13,690 nt of DNA, taken from the NCBI GenBank assembly GCA_900768915.1, contig CAAGEQ010000036.1, positions 1 to 13,690 of the forward strand, read 5' to 3'. Source of the stretch: Candidatus Gastranaerophilales bacterium (GTDB lineage Bacteria; Cyanobacteriota; Vampirovibrionia; Gastranaerophilales; Gastranaerophilaceae). Positions 1-7,016 of the stretch are shown here, one piece after another. Numbering within the stretch: position 1 is the stretch's first letter; each line of letters starts with the position of its first letter. The notes beneath the pieces were generated by a model. The model was not told the DNA's origin and did not search any database. It worked only from the letters and a program-made list of their open reading frames with translations. Position numbers and translations under genes: made by a program.

Positions 1-298
1 ATAGCGAATAATATTTGCAGAGCAAATAAAATGAGCGACTGCACTCTGCCGAATAAAACAATTAAGTATTGTTTTATGAGAGGTAAGTGAAACAATAATT
101 CAAGAGGATTTCGGAATCTAATACAGAAGAGATGCTGAAACGAGTTCAGCATGACTGTTGGGTTAAATTTGAATGGTGTCGTTTATTGCGACCGAAAAAA
201 GCGAAGAATCTATTTAATAGATGTAAATTAGATAGTGTCTAATAGACAAATAATAATTTTATATTTACTTCTGTAAATTTTTTTCATAAAATAAGCAA
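1..298. repeat. Gene-free leading stretch with inverted repeats, probably a dispersed intergenic repeat
   Basis: I see no credible gene here. The stretch holds several small perfect inverted repeats: a 10 bp stem with a 5 nt loop at 53-77, ATGCTGAA/TTCAGCAT with a 5 nt loop at 132-152, TCTATT-T-AATAGA at 209-221, and GTCTA-A-TAGAC at 237-247. The block around 131-155 (GATGCTGAA...TTCAGCATGAC) matches a dispersed intergenic repeat type that I recall from many unrelated bacterial genomes. The ATTGCGACC...GCGAAGAATCT part at 184-210 resembles a second such type. The base composition is less AT-rich than the flanking intergenic DNA. Copy number in this genome cannot be seen from one window. Confidence 0.5.
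263..292 (+). promoter_or_regulatory. Possible promoter of the GNAT-like gene, overlapped by a palindrome
   Basis: TTTACT (264-269) and TAAAAT (287-292) are separated by 17 bp, which predicts a start near 299 and a leader of about 28 nt. The -35 sits inside a perfect inverted repeat ATTTAC-TTCT-GTAAAT (263-278), which could be an operator. That repeat is followed by a run of T, so a weak terminator for upstream transcription is the alternative reading. Confidence 0.35.
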
Positions 299-326
299 TT
301 TTTATTTTTATGCACCTTGAATAGGT

Positions 327-857
327 ATGAATAATATTAATTTTACTGGAACATACGTTGCCCCAGCGACAATTTACAAGAACAAAGAACCAATTAAGGC
401 TGCTATTGTCAGAATTGATAAAAGTGATTTAGATAGTCTAGCAAAAGTTGTTGATAGATGGGATACTGACCTTAGTGATAAAATTGTTAATAATCTTTAT
501 TATAAAGATTTACCAAGTTATAAAAAAATATTTGCTATTTCTACTCAAAGAGGTGGATATCAAAATCTTGATGATACAAAAGTTCAAGGATTGTTTCAGG
601 TTGTTGATGACAAATCAAAATACACTTTGCAATATTTAGAAGTTAATCCTGAACATCAACATAGTGCAAGACAATCTAATCCAAATAAATTATCTGATAT
701 AGGTAAGGCTTGTATCAATTTTATAAAATCAACTTTTGCAAAAGAAAAAGAAACGGATTTATATGCCCTAGAAGAAGCAAAACCTTTTTATGAAAAGATT
801 GGTTGCAAGAAAGATTTGAATTATTCTAGAGGTGATAGATATATTATTGAACCATGA
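327..857 (+). CDS. GNAT-like acetyltransferase-fold protein (hypothetical)
   Basis: This 176-residue protein is probably a divergent GNAT-fold protein. The C-terminal half shows the usual order: a beta strand with LQYLEVNP (101-108), then DIGKACINFI (124-133) where the acetyl-CoA-binding R/Q-x-x-G-x-G/A loop and helix should be, then ALEEAKPFYEKIGCKK (147-162), which closely matches the A-x-x-FYEKxGF signature of motif B. The acetyl-CoA loop is degenerate, so catalytic activity is uncertain. The N-terminus carries NFTGTY (5-10), similar to NFKGAY in the membrane protein encoded at 11237-12619. The start is chosen because it keeps this motif at the N-terminus. There is no convincing Shine-Dalgarno, since AGGT abuts the ATG. 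The substrate is unknown. Confidence 0.6.
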   Translation: MNNINFTGTYVAPATIYKNKEPIKAAIVRIDKSDLDSLAKVVDRWDTDLSDKIVNNLYYKDLPSYKKIFAISTQRGGYQNLDDTKVQGLFQVVDDKSKYTLQYLEVNPEHQHSARQSNPNKLSDIGKACINFIKSTFAKEKETDLYALEEAKPFYEKIGCKKDLNYSRGDRYIIEP

Positions 858-895
858 TTATATTGTGTATTTTTTCTAATTGAATAGTTTTTGTA

Positions 896-913
896 TATAA
901 TTAGTTTAGAGGT
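896..913 (+). promoter_or_regulatory. -10 box and RBS of the acidic membrane protein gene
   Basis: TATAAT at 896-901 is a perfect -10 hexamer, but no good -35 is visible at the right distance. AGAGGT at 908-913 is a good Shine-Dalgarno 5 nt before the ATG at 919. If the start is about 7 nt after the -10, the leader is only about 11 nt long. Confidence 0.45.
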
Positions 914-918
914 ATTAT

Positions 919-1794
919 ATGCAACTTTTTTATTTTGTTATTTTTGTAGTTATTTTAGGTGCCTTGATTGAAATTTTATCAAGTCCAATATTTTGGGCTA
1001 TTGTTGGATTTGGAGTTGTTTTTGTTATTGTAGTAATTTGTAAATTAAATTCAAAACAAAAAGAAGATATAAGAGTTTCTAATTACAGAGAATGGAGTAA
1101 ATCTGTTTCAAAAAATAAAAAGAATACTAATAAAAAATCAGAATTGGATGAAGAAATTTCAACCGCAGAATTGATTAAAGTTAGAGATATGCTTAATTCT
1201 ATTTTTCTAGGAAAAAGATTAACTAATAAACGAAGAGAAGAAATTATAAATAAACTGTTATCTGTTAACAGTACAGAATTTACAGAAGAAACTGCTAATC
1301 AGGTAAGAAATCTTGATTTGAATGCCGCACAAAGATTCTTTGTTGAATTTAAAAATCTGTTAAATTCTAAAAAAATAGAACAAACGAATAAAATAACTGG
1401 AAGAAAATTTATAGAGGATTTAGAAGAAAAAATTCGATTAGAACAAAGTGAAACCGATGAATATTTAGATGATGATTGTCAAGAATATTATGATGATTCT
1501 GAAGAAGATGATATTTATGAAGATGAAGATTATTCATACAATGAGTCTGCTAAGCAAAAACGTATCAAGAATTTAAGAAAAGATGTTCGTAAATTGAACG
1601 ATGAATACAAATTTGAACGTGGATATGACCCTGATTGGGATGAAGATGACAGATTATCAGAAAAATATAGAAATGATGAAGAAAAATATTTGAGGGCTAG
1701 AAAATTAGAGTTAGAAGAAAGAAATCGTTCGTATGATAATTATATGTCACCAGAAGAAAAAATGAATAATGGTGAAACTGATGAACAATGGTAA
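919..1794 (+). CDS. Uncharacterised acidic membrane-anchored protein
   Basis: I do not recognise this 291-residue protein. Residues 3-20 and 24-41 are two hydrophobic helices that would anchor it in the membrane, with the rest probably cytoplasmic. A Lys/Ser-rich linker (about 44-75) follows, then a helical segment (about 80-175). Next comes a very acidic stretch (about 178-205, mostly D, E and Y), and then a charged, probably coiled-coil C-terminal region (about 208-270). No cysteine or histidine metal-site pattern or catalytic motif is visible. The start is supported by AGAGGT 5 nt upstream. The neighbours give no functional clue: the upstream gene is GNAT-like and the downstream gene is cdd with its own promoter. 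Confidence 0.8.
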   Translation: MQLFYFVIFVVILGALIEILSSPIFWAIVGFGVVFVIVVICKLNSKQKEDIRVSNYREWSKSVSKNKKNTNKKSELDEEISTAELIKVRDMLNSIFLGKRLTNKRREEIINKLLSVNSTEFTEETANQVRNLDLNAAQRFFVEFKNLLNSKKIEQTNKITGRKFIEDLEEKIRLEQSETDEYLDDDCQEYYDDSEEDDIYEDEDYSYNESAKQKRIKNLRKDVRKLNDEYKFERGYDPDWDEDDRLSEKYRNDEEKYLRARKLELEERNRSYDNYMSPEEKMNNGETDEQW

Positions 1795-1840
1795 TGCATT
1801 GTTTTAGTTATTTGTGATTTTTTATAAAAATGCTTATTTT

Positions 1841-1866
1841 ACTATTGCTCTAATTGAAACAATAGT
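1841..1866. promoter_or_regulatory. 7 bp inverted repeat upstream of cdd
   Basis: ACTATTG (1841-1847) and CAATAGT (1860-1866) form a perfect inverted repeat with a 12 nt spacer, just upstream of the cdd -10 box. There is no T-run after it, so an operator is somewhat more likely than a terminator of the upstream gene. Confidence 0.3.
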
Positions 1867-1878
1867 GTATTATATAAT
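1854..1878 (+). promoter_or_regulatory. Probable promoter of the cdd operon
   Basis: TATAAT at 1873-1878 is a perfect -10. TTGAAA at 1854-1859 is the best -35-like hexamer, but the spacer is only 13 bp, so the -35 is doubtful. Initiation would give a leader of about 80 nt. I see no recognisable riboswitch in that leader. Confidence 0.4.
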
Positions 1879-1967
1879 GTACCAGTTTTGCATTCTAAAA
1901 TGTCAACCGGATAAAGGATTGATTATTGTATATATATGGTTAAATTAGTGTAAGGTAGGTGTTTAAT

Positions 1968-2354
1968 ATGACGAATTACGAAGAATTATTGAAACGAGCA
2001 AAAGAAGTATCTAAAAATGCATATGCTCCATATTCAAAGTTTAATGTTGGAGCATGTGTTTTGGCTGAAAGTGGCAATATGTACGTAGGTTGCAATTTCG
2101 AGAATTCGAGTTATGGTATGTCTATTTGTGCAGAAAGAAATGCTATTGGTACTGCAATTGCTAACGGAGAAAAGAAGATTGTTGCAATTGCTATTTATTC
2201 ACCTAACAAAGATAATTGCCCACCATGTGGTGCTTGCAGACAAGTTATGGACGAGTTCAAGTCAAAAAAAGGTTTAGAAGTTATTACTGAAGAAAAAGGT
2301 GAACCAGTTATTCATACAATTGAAGAATTACTCCCTGGAGGTTTTGAGTTCTAA
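1968..2354 (+). CDS. cdd: Cytidine deaminase
   Basis: This enzyme hydrolyses cytidine and deoxycytidine to uridine and deoxyuridine plus ammonia, in cytosolic pyrimidine salvage. The 128-residue length is normal for the small homotetrameric class. The N-terminal APYSKFNVGA (20-29) and the nucleoside-binding NFENSSYG (43-50) are typical. The catalytic zinc site is intact: C54-A-E56, with the glutamate as proton shuttle, and PCGAC with C87 and C90. I chose ATG 1968 over an in-frame GTG at 1959 because AAGGTAGGTG (1952-1961) then sits at a proper Shine-Dalgarno distance; the GTG start would lie inside it. The stop is directly followed by the ATG of the zinc-ribbon gene. In Firmicutes cdd usually follows dgkA, whereas here it leads the cluster. 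Confidence 0.96.
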   Translation: MTNYEELLKRAKEVSKNAYAPYSKFNVGACVLAESGNMYVGCNFENSSYGMSICAERNAIGTAIANGEKKIVAIAIYSPNKDNCPPCGACRQVMDEFKSKKGLEVITEEKGEPVIHTIEELLPGGFEF

Positions 2355-2567
2355 ATGTATATTTTCGAATGTTTATGGAAATGGTTGTTCCCTAAAAAAT
2401 TAGGAAATGAATTTGAATATGACCCCTTACAACAGTCTATAAACGATGATGAAGAGGAACATTGTGAACACGAATTTTTGCCTGTTGATAGTACTGGTGA
2501 AACCCTTGCTTGTATTAAGTGCGGTTTTATAGTAAAACTGAAAGATAATAAGGTTGTAAAGGAATAG
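2355..2567 (+). CDS. Small zinc-ribbon-like protein
   Basis: This 70-residue protein has a hydrophobic, Trp-rich N-terminus (MYIFECLWKWLF, 1-12), an acidic middle (EFEYDP...NDDEEE, 19-35), and a C-terminal mini zinc ribbon. The likely ligands are C37-E-H39 and, after a 13-residue hairpin, C53-x2-C56 followed by G57. Only four ligands are seen, enough for one zinc. The gene begins at the base after the cdd stop. GGAGGT (2337-2342), inside the last cdd codons, is the nearest Shine-Dalgarno, with a longish 12 nt spacing. The pgpH start follows after 6 nt. Its place between cdd and pgpH makes it part of the operon, but the function is unknown. Acidic composition and normal coupling argue that it is a real gene. 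Confidence 0.75.
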   Translation: MYIFECLWKWLFPKKLGNEFEYDPLQQSINDDEEEHCEHEFLPVDSTGETLACIKCGFIVKLKDNKVVKE

Positions 2568-2573
2568 TTTATT

Positions 2574-4766
2574 ATGCCTCTTAGTTTTAACGATATTATT
2601 GAACGATTTAAATCTCATAAAGTTACAGATATAGTTTTGTTTTTATGCTTTTCTTTGGTGATGACATTGATTGTGTCATCTCAAAATTTTTTCTTTCAAA
2701 GAGTTATTGAAAATGGTATAAGCAAAAAAGATATTATTGCTCAAAAGACTATAACAGTTGTTGATACAAAACGTACAGAACAACATAGACAAGATGTTGT
2801 TCAAAACATTGAACCTATCTTAATTCCTGCAGAAGATGAATTTATTAAGGTTAATTTAGATACATTACAAACATCTATTCAACAGATTAGGCATAAAGAT
2901 GTTACTGATTCTGTGAAAAAAGATGAGTTATCCTTATTATTTGATATTCCATCAAAAGATAAAAAAGCATATTTAGCGAATTATTTATTAATATCTAATG
3001 ATCAGAATTTACAAAAGATTTTTGATAAAGCGAAAATAACATTGGTAAAGGTGCTTAATGTTGGTATTACTGAAAGTAGTTATGATGATGGAAAAATTGA
3101 TAAAATTATTCAACGTAATATTCCAGCAAATACTCCAAGAAATCAGATAACAGTTATTACAGCATTATTGAAAGAAATTATCACTCCGAACCTTGTTGTT
3201 GATGATTTGGCTACGGAAATAGCGAAGAAGAATGCACAAAATTCTGTTAAACCTTATGAAGTAGTTTTTCATAAGGGTGATAAAATTGTGTTCGAGGGTG
3301 AACCTGTTACAAAATTAAAAAAAGATGCTTTACGAGAAGCAGGTTATAATGTTTTAGAACTTAATGTTTGGGGTATTTTAGGCATATTTATACTTGTTTT
3401 ATGTTCTACATTTATTTTCTTACAGTATGAGAAGAATTTTGAAAAAGTATTTTATGAATCTCATCATTTAACTATAACAGGATTTTTAACTTTGTTTTTA
3501 TCTTTGATTGCTGTTGTTATACCAACAGGTTTTTCACCTTATATTTTGCCGTTTCCAGCATTTATTATAATTCTTTCGATTTTTACGAATGCTAGAATAG
3601 CATTCTTTGCATCAATGTTATTGTTAGGTATTTTATCTATCAGTATGCATTATGGTATAGAATTTGTTGCATCATTTATTTTATTAAATACAGTTACTAT
3701 GATTGCTATTTCAAAGATTAAGTTTTCAAGACGTTTTGATTTAATCCTGACTGGTTTGAAAATTTCTATTGCTGGTATAATTATTGTTTCTTGTATTTAT
3801 ATGTTAGAAAAATTCTTAATTGATGTTGATAATTTATTGATTTTAAGAGATTTATTATTGATATTTGTAAATGGTGTATTGAGTGGAATTATTGCACTTG
3901 GTACATTACCAATTTTAGAAAGTACATTTGGAATTATTACACCTTATGGACTTGCAGAATTGGCAGATCATAATCAACCGTTGTTGAAACGTTTGCAATT
4001 TGAAGCCCCAGGTACATATCATCATAGTTTAATGGTTTCAAATTTGGCAGAAGCAGCCGCAGAAGCGATTGGTGCAAATCCTATATTGGCAAGAGTTGGT
4101 TCGTTCTACCATGATATCGGTAAATTAAAACGTCCATTATTCTTTGTTGAAAACCAATCTTATTTTGGTATAGAAAATCCACATACAAAATTAAACCCAA
4201 GGTTAAGTAAAATGGTTATTACTGCTCACCCAAAAGATGGTGTGGAATTGGCTAAAGAATATCATTTGCCGGCAGTAATTCATTCGTTCATTTTACAACA
4301 TCATGGTGAAGGATTGGCAAGTTATTTTTATAATCAAGCAATAGCCGAAGAAGGTATTGAAAATGTTAAAGAAGAACAGTTTAGATATACTGGACCAAAA
4401 CCTAATTCAAAAGAAACTGCTATTTTGATGATAGCAGATGCAGTTGAATCTGCTGTGCGTTCTTTGAAAACACCATCAAATGATGAGATTGAGGCAATTA
4501 TTGATAAAATTATCAAAGAACGTTTGAATGATGGTCAGTTCTCTGATTGTCCTTTAACTTTAAAAGATTTGAAGGTTATTGCAACTACATTCAATAGAAT
4601 TCTTCGTGGTATGCAACATAATAGGATTAAATATCATCAAGCAATAGTAAATCAATTGGATAATACAAAATCTTCTCATTCAGCAATGGATAGTGATTTT
4701 GAAGCAAAAATAAAACAATTAGAACAAAATAAGAATAATAACAATGACGACAACAAAAATAATTAA
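2574..4766 (+). CDS. pgpH: 7TM-HD family phosphohydrolase, cyclic-di-AMP phosphodiesterase PgpH
   Basis: PgpH-type proteins hydrolyse c-di-AMP to pApA at the membrane. All expected parts of the 730-residue family are present. There is one N-terminal membrane helix (about 19-36), an extracytoplasmic 7TMR-HDED-like domain (about 40-262), and about seven membrane helices between 265 and 448. The cytoplasmic HD domain (about 470-695) shows YHHS (482-485), the HD pair in FYHDIGK (H513, D514), H552 in TAHP, H570, QHHGEG (575-580) and D622, so the metal site looks complete. AAAGGA (2558-2563) lies 10 nt before the ATG. The Asn/Asp-rich tail (719-730) overlaps the ybeY start by 23 bp in another frame. 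No diadenylate cyclase gene is in the window. The family call is firm; the c-di-AMP substrate is inferred from homologues. Confidence 0.93.
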   Translation: MPLSFNDIIERFKSHKVTDIVLFLCFSLVMTLIVSSQNFFFQRVIENGISKKDIIAQKTITVVDTKRTEQHRQDVVQNIEPILIPAEDEFIKVNLDTLQTSIQQIRHKDVTDSVKKDELSLLFDIPSKDKKAYLANYLLISNDQNLQKIFDKAKITLVKVLNVGITESSYDDGKIDKIIQRNIPANTPRNQITVITALLKEIITPNLVVDDLATEIAKKNAQNSVKPYEVVFHKGDKIVFEGEPVTKLKKDALREAGYNVLELNVWGILGIFILVLCSTFIFLQYEKNFEKVFYESHHLTITGFLTLFLSLIAVVIPTGFSPYILPFPAFIIILSIFTNARIAFFASMLLLGILSISMHYGIEFVASFILLNTVTMIAISKIKFSRRFDLILTGLKISIAGIIIVSCIYMLEKFLIDVDNLLILRDLLLIFVNGVLSGIIALGTLPILESTFGIITPYGLAELADHNQPLLKRLQFEAPGTYHHSLMVSNLAEAAAEAIGANPILARVGSFYHDIGKLKRPLFFVENQSYFGIENPHTKLNPRLSKMVITAHPKDGVELAKEYHLPAVIHSFILQHHGEGLASYFYNQAIAEEGIENVKEEQFRYTGPKPNSKETAILMIADAVESAVRSLKTPSNDEIEAIIDKIIKERLNDGQFSDCPLTLKDLKVIATTFNRILRGMQHNRIKYHQAIVNQLDNTKSSHSAMDSDFEAKIKQLEQNKNNNNDDNKNN

Positions 4767-5256
4767 TGTTTTTACAGAAAATATATATCCTGATTGGGAA
4801 ATTGACGAAGTTAAATGTATAGCAATTACAAGAAAAATAGTTGAATATTATTTGGAACAGTTGCTTGATATTTCTTGTCTTGATGGATTTGATTTTGAGT
4901 CTTTAACTTTTGATATTTTATTCTGTGATAGTGAAAAAACTCATCAAATAAATAGAGATTATAGAGATAAGGATTATCCTGCTGATATTATTACATTTGC
5001 AATTTTTGCAGATGATGAAACAAAGTTTGTTTTAGACGAAGATATAAATTTAGGCGAAATATTGCTTGCGTTAGATAAAGTTAGAGAAGAATCAAAAAAA
5101 CATAATGTTTCTGATGAATATGAGTTGTATTTTTTAATAGCTCATGGTATTCTTCACTTACTCGGATTTGACCATCAAACTGAGGAAGATTATAATTTCG
5201 TTGTAGAAGTACAGAAAAAGGCGTTAAAATACGCAATGGGTGATGATAATGAGTAA
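4744..5256 (+). CDS. ybeY: Endoribonuclease YbeY (16S rRNA maturation)
   Basis: YbeY is a single-strand-specific zinc endoribonuclease needed for 16S rRNA 3' processing and ribosome quality control. The diagnostic zinc motif H-G-x-L-H-x-L-G-x-D-H is intact as HGILHLLGFDH (134-144), with ligands H134, H138 and H144. RDYRDKDYPADIITF (71-85) corresponds to the conserved N-x-x-YR-x-x-d-x-x-TDVLSF segment, with Ala in place of the usual Thr. LGEI (103-106) matches the LGDI turn. The length of 170 residues is normal. The start at 4744 lies 23 bp inside pgpH and lacks a Shine-Dalgarno, so translational coupling is likely. Adjacency to pgpH and dgkA is a widely conserved arrangement. Confidence 0.95.
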   Translation: MTTTKIINVFTENIYPDWEIDEVKCIAITRKIVEYYLEQLLDISCLDGFDFESLTFDILFCDSEKTHQINRDYRDKDYPADIITFAIFADDETKFVLDEDINLGEILLALDKVREESKKHNVSDEYELYFLIAHGILHLLGFDHQTEEDYNFVVEVQKKALKYAMGDDNE

Positions 5257-5647
5257 ATATAAATCACAAGGATTAAAAAATACATTTAGAAATGCTAGAA
5301 AAGGTTTTCGTCTTGTATTAAAAAGTGAACGTAATATTAGAATACATTTAGTCGTTGCATCATTGGTTATTGCTGCGGGTACTTTTTTTCAGTTTAATGT
5401 CGAAAAATTTGCAATTTTGTTATTTGCAATAGCACTTGTGATTGTTACTGAAATGGTTAATACTGCCATTGAATTTACACTTGATGCTTATTATCACAAC
5501 AAATTTAACAAAATGGTTGGTATGGCAAAAGATATTTCAGCAGGTGCTGTAATGTTGTCTACAATAATTAGTATTGTTATTGGTTGTTTATTATTTGGAC
5601 AAGCAATTATTGATATGGTTGCTAGAGGTACTGTCTTTAATTTTTAG
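5249..5647 (+). CDS. dgkA: Diacylglycerol kinase / undecaprenol kinase family protein
   Basis: This small integral membrane kinase phosphorylates lipid alcohols with ATP. In non-enteric bacteria the family usually acts on undecaprenol, feeding the cell-wall lipid carrier pool. The 132-residue protein has NARKGFRLVLKSERNIRIHL (15-34), the signature E-M-V-N-T-A-I-E (68-75), and AKDISAGAVML (93-103), with three membrane helices (about 35-50, 53-72, 98-117). ATG 5249 is preferred over GTG 5240 or ATG 5243 because GGGTGA (5238-5243) is then a Shine-Dalgarno at a normal distance. The gene overlaps the ybeY stop by 8 bp. Its stop overlaps the stop of convergent obgE by 4 bp. Lipid versus undecaprenol specificity cannot be decided from sequence alone. 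Confidence 0.92.
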   Translation: MSKYKSQGLKNTFRNARKGFRLVLKSERNIRIHLVVASLVIAAGTFFQFNVEKFAILLFAIALVIVTEMVNTAIEFTLDAYYHNKFNKMVGMAKDISAGAVMLSTIISIVIGCLLFGQAIIDMVARGTVFNF

Positions 5648-6948
5648 TATCCGTTACCTTCATCCCATAAAGAATCATCATAGTGTACGAGTTCTAAGTG
5701 GTCGATAATTAGTGTATCACCATTTTTGATACCTTTTGCTTTTAATGCCTCAAATACTCCCATTGCAGTCATTATGTGCTGTAATCTAATGATTTGTTCA
5801 GGGTTTCTAGCATCTGTTACACTTGCTAGACGTTTTATTTTCCCACCTTGTACCATATATGTATTCTTGTCTAATTTATATATTTCAAAACTGCTATCGT
5901 CATTGTCGTAAGCACCATCGTCTTCTTGAACGTGTACTTCTATTGTCGGACGTTCTATTTCATCAACTTTTTGTGATACAAAATACATTAGTTTATCAAC
6001 ATTCTCTTTTGTTGCAGCAGAAATTGTAAAAATTTCTTTATCAGGTAGATATTTTTGAAATTCTTCTACAATCATATCTTTTAATTCTTCATCAATAGCA
6101 TCAATTTTATTTAAAACTACAATCTGGTATCTATTTGCTAATGCTTCTGAATGTTTTTCTAACTCTTTATTTATAATTTTAAAGTTTTCAAGTGGATTAT
6201 CTTGTGTAATATCAACAATATGGATTAAAAAACGACATCTTTCAACGTGTCTTAAAAATTCATAACCAAGTCCAACTCCATCACTTGCACCTTCTATTAG
6301 TCCTGGAATATCAGCAATTACAAAACCATCACCATTTGGTTTTTTAACAACTCCAAGGTTTGGAATAAGTGTTGTAAATGGATAATCTGCAATTTTCGGT
6401 TTAGCAGAACTGACAACACTAATAAATGTTGATTTACCGGCATTTGGCATTCCTAAAAGTCCAATATCAGAAATAAGTTTTAGTTCTAAACCTACCAATC
6501 TTTCAATTCCAGGTTCTCCTGGTTCACAGTATTGTGGAGCACGTTTTTGAGGTGTCGCAAATCTAGCATTGCCACGTCCACCACGTCCACCTTTCGCAAT
6601 TAAGACAGTTTGCCCTTGTTCGGTTAGGTTAGCAATAATTTTTCCTGTTTTGTCATCGGTTACAACAGTTCCTAAAGGTACTTTAATGTATAAGTGTTTC
6701 GCACATCTGCCATGCATACCTTTTATACCACCATTTTCTCCATTTTCAGCTTTGAATATGGAACGGAATTTAAAATCCAAAAGTGTTGATAGTCCTTCAT
6801 CAGCAACTAAATATATATCACCACCGTTGCCTCCATCGCCACCGGCTGGCCCACCTTTATCAACGTATTTTTCACGTCGCCAAGCAACCATTCCGTTGCC
6901 ACCTTTACCTGAAACAAGTTTTATTTTTGTATTATCAATAAATTGCAT
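5644..6948 (-). CDS. obgE: GTPase ObgE/CgtA
   Basis: Obg is a ribosome-associated GTPase that acts in 50S subunit assembly and stress responses. All three domains are visible in the 434 residues. They are the Gly-rich Obg domain (1-158, with GKGGNG and GGPAGGDGGNGG), the G domain (about 159-330) and a C-terminal OCT domain (about 354-424). G-domain motifs are G1 GMPNAGKS (166-173), G3 DIPGLIEG (213-220), G4 NKID (280-283) and G5 SAA (310-312). The OCT domain is seen in many Gram-positive and cyanobacterial Obg proteins, not in the E. coli form. The start is the standard M-x-FID. A weak AGGAT lies about 13 nt upstream. The gene diverges from tsaD across 53 bp and converges on dgkA. Confidence 0.97.
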   Translation of the reverse strand: MQFIDNTKIKLVSGKGGNGMVAWRREKYVDKGGPAGGDGGNGGDIYLVADEGLSTLLDFKFRSIFKAENGENGGIKGMHGRCAKHLYIKVPLGTVVTDDKTGKIIANLTEQGQTVLIAKGGRGGRGNARFATPQKRAPQYCEPGEPGIERLVGLELKLISDIGLLGMPNAGKSTFISVVSSAKPKIADYPFTTLIPNLGVVKKPNGDGFVIADIPGLIEGASDGVGLGYEFLRHVERCRFLIHIVDITQDNPLENFKIINKELEKHSEALANRYQIVVLNKIDAIDEELKDMIVEEFQKYLPDKEIFTISAATKENVDKLMYFVSQKVDEIERPTIEVHVQEDDGAYDNDDSSFEIYKLDKNTYMVQGGKIKRLASVTDARNPEQIIRLQHIMTAMGVFEALKAKGIKNGDTLIIDHLELVHYDDSLWDEGNGY

Positions 6949-6967
6949 TTTATTTAATTAAATCCTA

Positions 6968-6995
6968 TTCACATTCACTATCTTTGCATTATAAT
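6968..6995 (+). promoter_or_regulatory. tsaD promoter, predicted leaderless
   Basis: TTCACA (6968-6973) is 5/6 to the -35 consensus and TATAAT (6990-6995) is a perfect -10, with a 16 bp spacer. Only 6 nt (GGTACT) separate the -10 from the ATG at 7002, so transcription should begin at or next to the start codon. The -10 lies within a 10 bp palindrome that also faces obgE. Confidence 0.7.
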
Positions 6996-7016
6996 GGTAC
7001 TATGAACAAGGTTAAA
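6988..7016 (-). promoter_or_regulatory. Possible obgE promoter sharing its -10 box with tsaD
   Basis: The palindrome CATTATAATG (6987-6996) reads TATAAT on the minus strand at 6993-6988. The hexamer 17 bp upstream (7016-7011, TTTAAC) matches the -35 consensus at only three of six positions, so the case rests on the -10. Initiation near 6981 would give an obgE leader of about 33 nt. Confidence 0.4.

Noticed and set aside
31..90. 19-codon ORF starting ATGAGCGAC
   Set aside because: It lies inside the repeat-like block, has no Shine-Dalgarno, and spans a hairpin; peptides of this kind are usual by-products of dispersed repeats.
4744..4766. A possible frameshift joining pgpH and ybeY
   Set aside because: Both proteins have complete, family-length ends; a 23 bp overlap with coupled start is normal here.
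6569..6961. A 130-residue Pro-rich ORF on the plus strand
   Set aside because: It is antisense to the Gly-rich N-terminal domain of obgE; Gly codons read backwards give Pro. No Shine-Dalgarno or promoter.
6984..7001. TTG start giving tsaD six more residues
   Set aside because: It lies upstream of and across the TATAAT -10 box, so it would not be in the mRNA.
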